NCBI GenBank assembly: GCA_964388445.1
Contig: CAYMAI010000007.1
Coordinates: 62,001 to 126,000 of the forward strand
Direction of reading: 5' to 3'
Length of the DNA stretch: 64,000 bases
Origin: CAYMAI01 sp964388445
Lineage (GTDB): Bacteria > 4484-113 > JAGGVC01
The notes beneath the pieces were generated by a model. The model made no database searches. It was not told the DNA's origin and saw only the letters and a program-made list of their open reading frames with translations. Shown here in pieces: positions 1 to 7,406 of this stretch (position 1 is the stretch's first letter; every line of letters begins with the position of its first letter). The translations under genes and the position numbers were made by a program.

Positions 1-2
1 CT

Positions 3-1226
3 CTTGTAGGAGACGAAGATCAGTCCATTTATAGCTTCCGGTTCGCAAATCCAGAGGGCATACGAGATTTCCACATTACACATAATGGAACTCACGATGA
101 AACGCTGGACGAATGCCGCCGATGCCCAAAGCTAGTTGTCAATATGGCGGACAGTCTTATTAGAAACAACCATCCTACAGATGCTACTTGCAGACTTCAA
201 GCTATGACGGGAAAGCCGGACGGGGAAGTAAGAATTGTTCAATGGAATTCAATAGATGATGAAGTACAGGGGCTGGCAGCTTTCGTGAAATACTTAATCG
301 ACAACAGAGGATATCAACCAGCGGAAATACTCATTTTGACACCGCGCCGTTTAATCGGATACAGAATAAGAGATGAACTAAGAAACTTGGCCGTGCAAAC
401 TCATAGCTTTTATCACGAGGAATCACTCGAAGACAGAAATGCTCAAGAAGCGTTTTGTCTACTCACGCAGTTGGTTGACAGTGAAGATAGACCATCTCTA
501 CGGTGGTGGCTTGGATACGGCAGTCCGACCTGGAATGCGACTGCATACTCAAAGCTTAGGATATATTGCGAAAATAATGGAGTATCGCTTCGTGAAGCGT
601 TAGAACAGCTATCGGCTGCCACTGTTAGAGTGAACGGCACCAGAACTCTTGTGCAACGCTTTTCAGAATTGCGACAGCGTCTCGCCATACTTCAGCCTCT
701 TGCGATTCCAGATTTGATAAATAATCTTTTCCCCGACGAGGTAGATTGGGCAAAAGCATTGCGCGAAGCGGCTCTGTTGACGATTGACACTTCGAGCACT
801 GCATCCGAAATGTTCGAGTTTCTCAAAACAGGGATAACCCAGCCTGAAATGCCGCCTGAGGGTGATTTTGTTCGCGTGATGAGTTTGCACAAATCAAAGG
901 GCCTAACAAGCCGTGCTGTGGTAGTGGCGGGCTGTCTACAAGGACTGATACCCGGCGTAAAACCGAATGCTACCGATGTAGAGCAAAGGCATTTATTGGA
1001 AGAACAGCGTCGGCTGTTTTACGTTGCAATCACCAGATGCACAGAGCACTTAGTGATTTCATCAAGCACATACTTGGATCTGTCGATGGCATATCAACTC
1101 GGAGCTACTGTGAGGCGGAGGGGCAGACTGGGTTTGGCAATGGCGAGTCCCTTTATCGCTGAACTAGGTAATTCAGCACCAACCGGCCTAAATGGTAATG
1201 CTTGGCGCGAAAACCAATTCCAATGA
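3..1226 (+). CDS. UvrD/Rep-like superfamily 1 DNA helicase, C-terminal part (5' end outside window)
   Basis: The frame is open from base 3, so the gene enters from the left and only the last ~407 codons are visible. The first residues read LVGDEDQSIYSFRFA, which is SF1 helicase motif III (GDxxQxIYxFR). Further on are VMSLHKSKGLTS (motif V) and EEQRRLFYVAITR (motif VI), the usual C-terminal ATP-binding half of UvrD/PcrA proteins. The protein should use ATP to move on or unwind DNA. Its TGA overlaps the ATG of hsdR by four bases (ATGA), so the two are probably co-translated and belong to one defence operon. It could be a helicase partner of a type I restriction system or a GajB-type (Gabija) helicase; the genes to the left would decide. 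The helicase call is firm, the system assignment is not. Confidence 0.86.
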   Translation, partial: LVGDEDQSIYSFRFANPEGIRDFHITHNGTHDETLDECRRCPKLVVNMADSLIRNNHPTDATCRLQAMTGKPDGEVRIVQWNSIDDEVQGLAAFVKYLIDNRGYQPAEILILTPRRLIGYRIRDELRNLAVQTHSFYHEESLEDRNAQEAFCLLTQLVDSEDRPSLRWWLGYGSPTWNATAYSKLRIYCENNGVSLREALEQLSAATVRVNGTRTLVQRFSELRQRLAILQPLAIPDLINNLFPDEVDWAKALREAALLTIDTSSTASEMFEFLKTGITQPEMPPEGDFVRVMSLHKSKGLTSRAVVVAGCLQGLIPGVKPNATDVEQRHLLEEQRRLFYVAITRCTEHLVISSSTYLDLSMAYQLGATVRRRGRLGLAMASPFIAELGNSAPTGLNGNAWRENQFQ

Positions 1227-4200
1227 CCAAATTCATCACAGAATCCGCAGTCGAAGAAGCCGCGCTGGAAATACTTTCCGGTATCGGCTATTCGACCGCG
1301 TACGGGCCGGAGCTTGCCTCCGACGGGCTGTTCGCCGAACGCTCGCCGTCGTTCGAGGACACGGTGCTTGCGGGGCGGCTTGAGGCGGCGCTTGGGCGGA
1401 TAAATCCCAACCTGCCCGCCGGGGCAGTCGAGGACGCCGTGCGCAAGCTCACGCGCACGGACAGCCCGAACCTTATCGAGAATAACCACCAATGCCACAA
1501 GTACCTGATTGAAGGCGTGCCGGTGGAGTACAGGGACAGGGACGGGCGGGTTGTGCACGACACGGCGCGGGTGCTGGATTTCGACGAAGCGGGGAACAAC
1601 GAATTCCTTGCCGTAAACCAGTTTACGGTAATCGAGAACCGGCACAACCGCCGCCCGGATGTCGTGATATTCGTAAACGGGCTTCCGCTTGCCGTTATCG
1701 AGCTAAAGAATCCTGCTGACGAGAACGCGACCATCACGGGTGCGTTCAACCAGCTTCAGACGTACAAGGCGGAAATCCCATCGCTGTTCAACTGGAACGA
1801 AGTCCTGGTCGTGTCGGACGGCGTCGAGGCGCGTGCGGGCACGCTGACCGGCGATTGGGAATGGTTTATGCCCTGGCGCACGGTGGACGGAAAGAAGCTC
1901 GCCCCGAAAGGATCGCTAGAGATGGAAGTGCTGCTCAAGGGGATGTTCGAGCCTAAGCGCTTCCTGGACATAGTCAAGTTCTTCGTCGTGTTCAACGCGG
2001 GCAAGGCGGGCACGGCAAAGAAGATGGCGGGCTACCACCAGTACCACGCGGCGAACCAGGCCGTGGATTGCACGATCAAGGCGTCCGCGCCAAAGGGAGA
2101 CCGGCGCGTCGGTGTGGTCTGGCACACTCAAGGCACGGGCAAGAGCCTTACGATGGCGTTCTACGCCGGTAAGGTAATCCAGCAAAAGGCGATGGAGAAT
2201 CCGACGCTGGTTGTGCTCACCGACAGAAACGACCTTGACGGCCAGCTTCACAAGACGTTCGTTGCCTGTCAGGAGTTATTGCGGCAGGAGCCGGTACAGG
2301 CGGAAAGCCGGGGCCAACTGAAAGAGCTTTTGGAAAACAGGGCTGCGGGCGGCGTGATATTCACGACGATCCAGAAGTTCCTTCCCGAATTCAAAGGCGA
2401 AAAGTATCCGACGCTGTCCGAAAGGCGCAACATCGTCTTCATCGCTGACGAAGCGCACAGGAGCCAGTACGGGTTCATTACCGGCTTCGCCCGGCACGTA
2501 CGAGACGCCCTGCCCAACGCCTCGTTCATCGGATTCACGGGCACACCAATCGAGCGCGGGGATAGAAGTACGCCCGCCGTGTTTGGCAATTATATAGACA
2601 TTTACGATATCGTACGGGGTGCTGAAGACGGCGCAACCGTGCCGATCTACTACGAGGGCAGGCTCGCCAAGCTTGACCTGAACGAAGCCGAAAAACCGAC
2701 AATAGACGCCGAATTCGATGAGGTCACGGAGCAGGAAGAAGAACAAGTCAGAAGCAAGCTCAAGACAAAGTGGGGGCGGCTTGAGGCAGTCGTAGGAAGC
2801 GAGCGGCGGATAAAGCTCGTGGCGGAAGACCTGGTCAAGCATTTCGGCGAGCGGCAGGAAGCGATGCGCCCGCTTATGGACATTGGCGGCAAGGCGATGA
2901 TTGTCGGTATGAGCCGCCGAATTTGCGTCGAACTCTACAACGAGCTAATCAAGCTTCGCCCGCAGTGGCACGACCCGGACGACAAGAAGGGCTTCCTCAA
3001 GGTGATAATGACCGGCTCGGCCACCGACCCGCTAAGCTGGCAACCGCACATCCGCAACAAGGACAGGCGGGATGAGTTGGGCGATAGGTTCAAAGACGCG
3101 GACGACCCGTTCAGCATCGCAATCGTTCGGGATATGTGGCTGACCGGATTCGACGTGCCAAGCCTGCACACGATGTACGTGGACAAGCCGATGAAGGGAC
3201 ACGGGCTGATGCAGGCAATCGCACGGGTGAACCGTGTCTTCCGCGAGAAGCCGGGCGGCTTGATTGTGGACTATCTGGGACTTGCGGATCAACTTAAGCG
3301 CGCCCTGCTCGATTACAGCGAAGCAGACCGTGAAGAAGTGGGCATAGACCAGGAAGAAGCGGTCAATGCGCTCTTGGCCAAGTACGAAGTTATCAAGGCG
3401 ATGTTCCACGGGTTCGACTATGCCCCCTATTTCGCCCTCAAGGGCAAGGAAAGGCTGAGAGTCATCCCGCCAGCGATGGAACATATCCTCAAGCAGGAAG
3501 ACGGCAAGAAACGGTTCATTCAGGCAGTGACGGAGCTATCGCAAGCGTTCGCCCTTGCCGTGCCGAACGAGCGGGCAATAGCCATTCGGGATGAGGTCGG
3601 GTTCTTTCAGACGATCCGCGCCACGTTCATCAAGGCGACTCCCGTGGAGGGCAAGACGGCTGAGCAGTTGGACGCCGCCGTTAAGCAGATAATCTCGCGC
3701 GCCGTCGCTTCGGACGAGGTGGTGGATATATTCAAGGCGGCGGGGCTGTCCAGGCCGGACATCTCTATCCTGTCGGATGAATTCCTGGCGGAACTCAAAG
3801 GAATGCCGCAACGGAACCTCGCCGTGGAAGCCTTGGCGAAACTGCTCAAGGATGAAATCAAGGCAAGGTTCAGGACGAACATCGTCAAGGAACGGGCGTT
3901 TTCGGAACTGCTGGAAAACTCCGTCCGGCGGTACCAGAACCGGGCAATCGAAGCGGCGCTGATTCTTGAGGAACTAATCGGGCTTGCGAAGCAAATCAAG
4001 GAAGCGCAGAAGCAGGGGCAGGAGCTTGGCCTGACAGACGACGAAGTGGCGTTCTACGACGCCCTGGCCCAGAACGACAGCGCCATACAGGTGCTTGGCG
4101 TGGACGAGCTTAGGGCGATAGCGCGAATCCTGGTTGAGCGAGTGCGCAACAACATTTCGCTTGACTGGTCGGTTCGGCAAGCTGTGCGTGCCAAGCTGCG

Positions 4201-4315
4201 CCTTATGGTCAAGCGCATTCTGCGTGAGCACGGCTATCCGCCCGATCTGGAAGACGCGGCGACTCAGCTTGTCCTTGAGCAAGCCGAAAAGCTGAGCGAG
4301 CACTGGTTGGGATAG
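1223..4315 (+). CDS. hsdR: Type I restriction-modification system, restriction/translocase subunit R
   Basis: HsdR is the motor and nuclease of type I restriction enzymes: with HsdM and HsdS it translocates unmethylated DNA and cuts it. The N-terminal nuclease shows RRPDVVIFVNG followed by VIELKNP (PD-(D/E)xK core, about residues 142-162) and a QLQTYK helix. The SF2 motor follows: TQGTGKS (Walker A, ~302), IADEAHRSQYG (DEAH box, ~407) and GFTGTP (motif III, ~438), then QAIARVNR (motif VI). About 1,030 residues is a normal family length. I place the start at ATG 1223, which overlaps the upstream TGA, rather than at the TTG seven codons earlier. hsdM and hsdS are not in the window and should lie to the left. 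The gene looks more GC-rich than most genes to its right, consistent with transfer. Confidence 0.94.
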   Translation: MTKFITESAVEEAALEILSGIGYSTAYGPELASDGLFAERSPSFEDTVLAGRLEAALGRINPNLPAGAVEDAVRKLTRTDSPNLIENNHQCHKYLIEGVPVEYRDRDGRVVHDTARVLDFDEAGNNEFLAVNQFTVIENRHNRRPDVVIFVNGLPLAVIELKNPADENATITGAFNQLQTYKAEIPSLFNWNEVLVVSDGVEARAGTLTGDWEWFMPWRTVDGKKLAPKGSLEMEVLLKGMFEPKRFLDIVKFFVVFNAGKAGTAKKMAGYHQYHAANQAVDCTIKASAPKGDRRVGVVWHTQGTGKSLTMAFYAGKVIQQKAMENPTLVVLTDRNDLDGQLHKTFVACQELLRQEPVQAESRGQLKELLENRAAGGVIFTTIQKFLPEFKGEKYPTLSERRNIVFIADEAHRSQYGFITGFARHVRDALPNASFIGFTGTPIERGDRSTPAVFGNYIDIYDIVRGAEDGATVPIYYEGRLAKLDLNEAEKPTIDAEFDEVTEQEEEQVRSKLKTKWGRLEAVVGSERRIKLVAEDLVKHFGERQEAMRPLMDIGGKAMIVGMSRRICVELYNELIKLRPQWHDPDDKKGFLKVIMTGSATDPLSWQPHIRNKDRRDELGDRFKDADDPFSIAIVRDMWLTGFDVPSLHTMYVDKPMKGHGLMQAIARVNRVFREKPGGLIVDYLGLADQLKRALLDYSEADREEVGIDQEEAVNALLAKYEVIKAMFHGFDYAPYFALKGKERLRVIPPAMEHILKQEDGKKRFIQAVTELSQAFALAVPNERAIAIRDEVGFFQTIRATFIKATPVEGKTAEQLDAAVKQIISRAVASDEVVDIFKAAGLSRPDISILSDEFLAELKGMPQRNLAVEALAKLLKDEIKARFRTNIVKERAFSELLENSVRRYQNRAIEAALILEELIGLAKQIKEAQKQGQELGLTDDEVAFYDALAQNDSAIQVLGVDELRAIARILVERVRNNISLDWSVRQAVRAKLRLMVKRILREHGYPPDLEDAATQLVLEQAEKLSEHWLG

Positions 4316-4357
4316 ACGGAACAGAAGGACTTGACTTTTTATAGATAGGAGTGCAAA

Positions 4358-4396
4358 ATGCAGGAGTTATTAACAAGTTACCAACATTCAAAATAG
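4358..4396 (+). other. 12-codon ORF with strong ribosome site, in frame with the next gene and closed by TAG
   Basis: AGGAG at 4348-4352 lies a normal distance before ATG 4358, the best ribosome site between hsdR and the next gene. The reading frame gives MQELLTSYQHSK and then TAG at 4394-4396. The same frame continues as the 297-residue ORF from TTG 4409. It may be the original start of that gene interrupted by an amber codon, a small upstream ORF controlling it, or a readthrough site. The sequence alone does not separate these. Confidence 0.5.
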
Positions 4397-4408
4397 GTTT
4401 GGCAACCC

Positions 4409-5302
4409 TTGGATGCCAACCATTTTGGAGCTAGATTGGACTGGCTTACACCAATAAAGGGCATAAAGTATGCCGCAGATGCGGTAGCAACCATTCGCAA
4501 ACTACTGTCTACAAGGAAGCGACGGCCATCTAAAGACGCACAAATTGGATTCGACAAGTTCACTGAAGCCGCCCAAAAAAGCCATTTTGGTATTTGTCAG
4601 GCGTTAGAAGAACATATATCCGGGAGTATATTCCCATCCTCGATTGATTCAGAAGCCGCTTTGCTGGACCTTGAAAACTGGTTCTGCAACGTACGAAAGA
4701 CTGCCGTTCACAACTTACAGGACGCACTTGATGGGTGCTTCTTTGATGAGAGAGAAAAGGGCGAGTTTTGCTTCCGGGTGATCCTTTATCAGCCTGGTCT
4801 TGGGCATATTCAGGGTAGAGCCATCGATGACGTTCAAGATGGCCTATTCCCGGTGGGGCTTAAACCTGACGGTGCTCGATGCAGCCTGCGAAACGAATTT
4901 GGGGAATTTGACGGGCTTGCGATAGAACCAACATTTCAGGACATCAGCCCGGTTGTCCGTGCATTTGTTTCAAATCAGTGCGTAATGGTCGATAACGTGC
5001 TCGTTTACAGCGATCTGGACTACCGGCAGGGCAAGCACTGGGGCAAATCCATCTTTGTTCATCCGCTGTATGTGCAACCCGAAAGTGGCATTATGCTAAG
5101 ATTTGGGGCTGTCTGCATAGACAGCAACCAACAGGATGTGTGGCGCTTCATCGGTCGAAACGAAGTTGCGCTAAGGAAGTTGCTAAAACCCTACAGGCAA
5201 ACGCTCCTTCTCTTGTATGCGGCCCAATGCGCACTTGTGAGCGCAGTTGGTGCCGAACATAGGTGTGAAAAGTTCAGACCGCAAGTCGGAGGTGAATCTT
5301 GA
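4409..5302 (+). CDS. Unrecognised 297-residue protein of the defence island, possible GAF-like tail
   Basis: I do not recognise the family. The predicted protein is soluble, with no signal peptide or membrane helix. The N-terminal ~110 residues are helical and basic around 30-45. The C-terminal part, about residues 195-280, alternates hydrophobic strands (SIFVHPLYV, IMLRFGAVCIDS) in a way that recalls GAF ligand-binding domains; this is a pattern impression, not an identification. The TTG start is forced by an in-frame TAG just upstream; a much better start (ATG 4358 with AGGAG) lies beyond that TAG, so the 5' end is doubtful. The gene follows hsdR by 42-93 bases and its TGA shares a base with the ATG of the next gene, which places all three in one transcript. 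It could be an accessory of the restriction system or an independent defence gene. Confidence 0.68.
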   Translation: MDANHFGARLDWLTPIKGIKYAADAVATIRKLLSTRKRRPSKDAQIGFDKFTEAAQKSHFGICQALEEHISGSIFPSSIDSEAALLDLENWFCNVRKTAVHNLQDALDGCFFDEREKGEFCFRVILYQPGLGHIQGRAIDDVQDGLFPVGLKPDGARCSLRNEFGEFDGLAIEPTFQDISPVVRAFVSNQCVMVDNVLVYSDLDYRQGKHWGKSIFVHPLYVQPESGIMLRFGAVCIDSNQQDVWRFIGRNEVALRKLLKPYRQTLLLLYAAQCALVSAVGAEHRCEKFRPQVGGES

Positions 5303-5562
5303 TGGTCTCGTCAAAGGCAGCAGTGTCATCTTTCGATGACATCATAGTAAGCCGGGTTCCTGCTGAAGCAGAGCAGTTGCGCAAAATGCGGGAAAGACCT
5401 TTGCCAGAGTGCTCAAGCACGGATATCAGGGTAACGAAGGAAGAAGTGATGTCAGATTTGCGCGTAGCGCTTGAGGAATGGCTGGCGTCGCAGTTCTGGC
5501 TTTTTCGGCCCATTCTAAGGAGGGCCGTCAGAAGGCGGTATCCGCACCTTTACGCCAAGTAG
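5302..5562 (+). CDS. Small unrecognised protein, last gene of the defence operon
   Basis: This gene encodes 86 residues from ATG 5302, preceded by GGAGGTG at 5288-5294, a near-ideal ribosome site. Its ATG overlaps the previous gene's stop (TGATG), so it is translationally coupled to the 297-residue protein. The product is soluble and charged, with an acidic-basic helix in the middle (VTKEEVMSDLRVALEEWLA) and a basic C-terminus (RRAVRRRYPHLYAK) that could contact nucleic acid or a protein partner. I do not recognise a family. A strong terminator begins six bases after the stop. The tight coupling suggests it works with the upstream protein as a pair, for example effector and partner; that is inference. 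Confidence 0.62.
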   Translation: MVSSKAAVSSFDDIIVSRVPAEAEQLRKMRERPLPECSSTDIRVTKEEVMSDLRVALEEWLASQFWLFRPILRRAVRRRYPHLYAK

Positions 5563-5567
5563 TTTTT

Positions 5568-5591
5568 GCCGGGGCTTTGCCCCGGCTTTTT
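5568..5591 (+). terminator. Intrinsic terminator of the defence operon
   Basis: GCCGGGGC (5568-5575), a TTT loop and GCCCCGGC (5579-5586) form a perfect 8-bp GC stem followed at once by five T. It starts six bases after the stop of the last defence gene. Confidence 0.88.
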
Positions 5592-6306
5592 CTTGGCCTC
5601 CCGGCGAAGGCCCCTTAGCCCCCGCCGAAAGCCCGGATAAGACCAACGCTCTGCCAGAACTCGGCCTAATCCACCGCGGCAAGCGAAAGGTACATAAGGA
5701 ACAAAAACACACCTTCCGGCTCGAATTGGCTGGCTAAAGTGCTGAAAAGTAAAGCGCCCCCACGTTCATCTTGTGTTTCGGTCGCTAGACCACCTGAGAT
5801 GACTACACGCGGTATGTTCTAGGCGGGATGGCAAATTTCCCTTGCCCCCGCGCCCGGCAGAGCGTGTACCTATCGTACCAGCCCGAAAAGAACAAGGGTC
5901 AAGAACATTAAATAGAAACTCAAACTCACTCCCCAAAACTCATTCCCCCCCACGCACACTCATCGGCGCGGTGAGGAATTCTCTATTCCGAAACCGCATT
6001 CAAAGCCGACCCGACCCAGGCTTGCGGGACTCCCAGCGCAAAGCGCCCGCAAGCCGGTCCCGCCGCCCTCATTCATATTCCCGTGATGTAGGCGGCGGGA
6101 GGGGCGGAGTCGGGGTCAAAACGACCACGGCAGAGGGACGGTTTATCCAGTCCCGATCTGCAATGAGGCAACGGGACGGGTATACTTAACTCTTACAGGG
6201 GGTTAAGTAGACCCTATTTCGACGGCTGTGGTACACTCGAAATGGGTTCGGAGCTTGTATAGCAAGGACGACCACACCTATTTTAGGTGAGCCTTGTGCA
6301 AAAAGC
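5592..6306. other. 715-base region without a convincing gene
   Basis: No ORF here has a ribosome site, credible composition or recognisable product. A plus-strand ORF at 5842-6189 is rich in Pro, Arg and Ser and looks like chance. The left part (5592-6017) shows no clear structure apart from a run of seven C near 5945. The right part (6018-6300) is packed with inverted repeats, described separately. The region separates the imported-looking defence genes from genes in a more uniform style, so it may be a decayed boundary of a mobile island. I found no tRNA end or integrase to prove that. Confidence 0.5.
6018..6300. other. Chain of perfect inverted repeats, possible structured RNA
   Basis: Successive stems are: GGCTTGCGGG/CCCGCAAGCC (6019-6028 with 6046-6055), TCCCGCCGCC/GGCGGCGGGA (6058-6067 with 6091-6100), GTCCCG/CGGGAC (6150-6155 with 6172-6177), CTTAAC/GTTAAG (6185-6190 with 6202-6207), CCC-ATTTCGA/TCGAAAT-GGG with one bulge (about 6212-6222 with 6237-6246), and CACCTA/TAGGTG inside an outer CAAGG/CCTTG (6263-6299). 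I see no match to the cores I know for RNase P RNA, tmRNA or 6S RNA. The last stem lies directly after the stop of the minus-strand VOC gene and may end its transcript. Confidence 0.45.
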
Positions 6307-7194
6307 CTACTTTTCCCCAAGCAGCCCTACTACCACGCCAGATGGATCTTTGAAATAACCGAAGACAGCCACATGCGGCGCTGTGATGGGTCCGCCGTAA
6401 AGCACTTCTCCGCCTTCTTGTGCGACCATGTTTAAAGCTGCGTTAACGTCATCTACCCAGATGTACGCAAGAACTTCGATGCCTTCGGTATTCTTCAGGA
6501 AAACTCCCTGAACGCCAGCGCCAGGCGAAAAAACGGTTTTGTCTTGGTGTCCCTCTACGTTTGAAGTTTTCCATCCGAAAACGTCAGCGTAAAAAGACTT
6601 GCTAATTTCCATATTCTCGCCTGCAAAAACTTCAAAAAAGCATATCGTGTTTGCTTCGGGCTTGTCCCCCTCCCCAAACGGATAGGGCACTTGTGCCGGT
6701 GGCATATACATATCGGATACGCCCATAACTACACCGGCCGGGTCCTTTACGAATGCAATATGACCCCAATCGCTGACCGGCATTTTGGGGGCGGCAACCA
6801 TACCCCCCGCGGATTCGACTTCTTCAAGCGCCACGTCTACGTCGGGAACGTAAATATAAACTATTGTATTTTGAAAATCTTCCGGAAGGGAGCTATTGAA
6901 GCCGCCCATAAGCCCGGATTTTGGCTGGAAAAAGTAATAGGTATCCATTTCTTCGTACGGCGTAATTTGCCAGCCGAACAATTTTTGGTAAAACTCGGCG
7001 GTACGTTCATTATCAGCACACCTGAATTCCATCCAACAGAACGGACGAAAGTTGAAATCTGGCGGAGGACCATACATTTCGGAATCCTGTTTTCCGGCCG
7101 AATTCGATTCGTCCTGAGCGAATGACTGACCGGTATGATTTAATAAAATGAGAACACCTGCCATCACTGCAAGAAACAAAATTTTTGAGAACAT
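6307..7194 (-). CDS. Secreted VOC-superfamily protein with two glyoxalase-like domains
   Basis: The product is 295 residues. After a signal peptide (MFSKILFLAVMAGVLILL...SFA, residues 1-26) come two vicinal-oxygen-chelate repeats, roughly 45-165 and 175-295. Each has the typical opening (FCWMEFRCADNERTAEFYQKL; ICFFEVFAGENMEISKSFY) and closing (VKDPAGVVMGV; FKDPSGVVVGLL). VOC proteins bind metal and small ligands and include glyoxalases, dioxygenases and resistance proteins; the reaction cannot be told here. I chose ATG 7194, which has CAGGAG just upstream and starts the signal peptide directly. A longer frame to 7239 adds 15 residues without a ribosome site. Export is unusual for this superfamily; a second exported VOC protein lies at 30.7 kb. 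Confidence 0.85.
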   Translation of the reverse strand: MFSKILFLAVMAGVLILLNHTGQSFAQDESNSAGKQDSEMYGPPPDFNFRPFCWMEFRCADNERTAEFYQKLFGWQITPYEEMDTYYFFQPKSGLMGGFNSSLPEDFQNTIVYIYVPDVDVALEEVESAGGMVAAPKMPVSDWGHIAFVKDPAGVVMGVSDMYMPPAQVPYPFGEGDKPEANTICFFEVFAGENMEISKSFYADVFGWKTSNVEGHQDKTVFSPGAGVQGVFLKNTEGIEVLAYIWVDDVNAALNMVAQEGGEVLYGGPITAPHVAVFGYFKDPSGVVVGLLGEK

Positions 7195-7354
7195 CACAAT
7201 CTCCTGAAATTTGAAAGTGGCATCATATTTACCTTCCAAGCCATATCCTTATCGATGAAGGACCTCAATTCAGAGCATTTTATGCGGGGGAAGCTGGTTT
7301 GATGCCTGGACTATTGAAAAGACTATCCTCCTGTTTCTAAACGTCAATTCCATT

Positions 7355-7388
7355 TAAAAAAAAACGCCCCGCGGAATCGCGAGGCGTT
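7355..7388 (-). terminator. Intrinsic terminator of the lipoprotein operon
   Basis: Read on the minus strand, ACGCCTCGCG, an ATTC loop and CGCGGGGCGT form a 10-bp stem with one G-T pair (7364-7387), followed by a run of nine T. It lies 19 bases after the stop of the NHL lipoprotein gene. Confidence 0.88.
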
Positions 7389-7406
7389 TCTATTTGGTTC
7401 GGCTGA

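Noticed and set aside
1094..4303. Several long minus-strand ORFs opposite hsdR
   Set aside because: They are frame shadows of a GC-rich gene whose plus-strand product shows every HsdR motif.
5760..5830. Possible tRNA 3' end or attachment site in the gap after the defence genes
   Set aside because: I could not build a T-arm and acceptor stem, and found no matching direct repeat on the other side.
5842..6189. 115-codon plus-strand ORF in the gene-free stretch
   Set aside because: Composition is dominated by Pro, Arg and Ser, there is no ribosome site, and it runs through two perfect 10-bp inverted repeats. It looks like chance in GC-rich sequence.
6184..6208. ACTTAAC and GTTAAGT, which match the ends of an integron attC site
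   Set aside because: The two boxes are only ten bases apart; attC sites need about 57-141 bases with inner boxes. No integrase or cassette genes are present.
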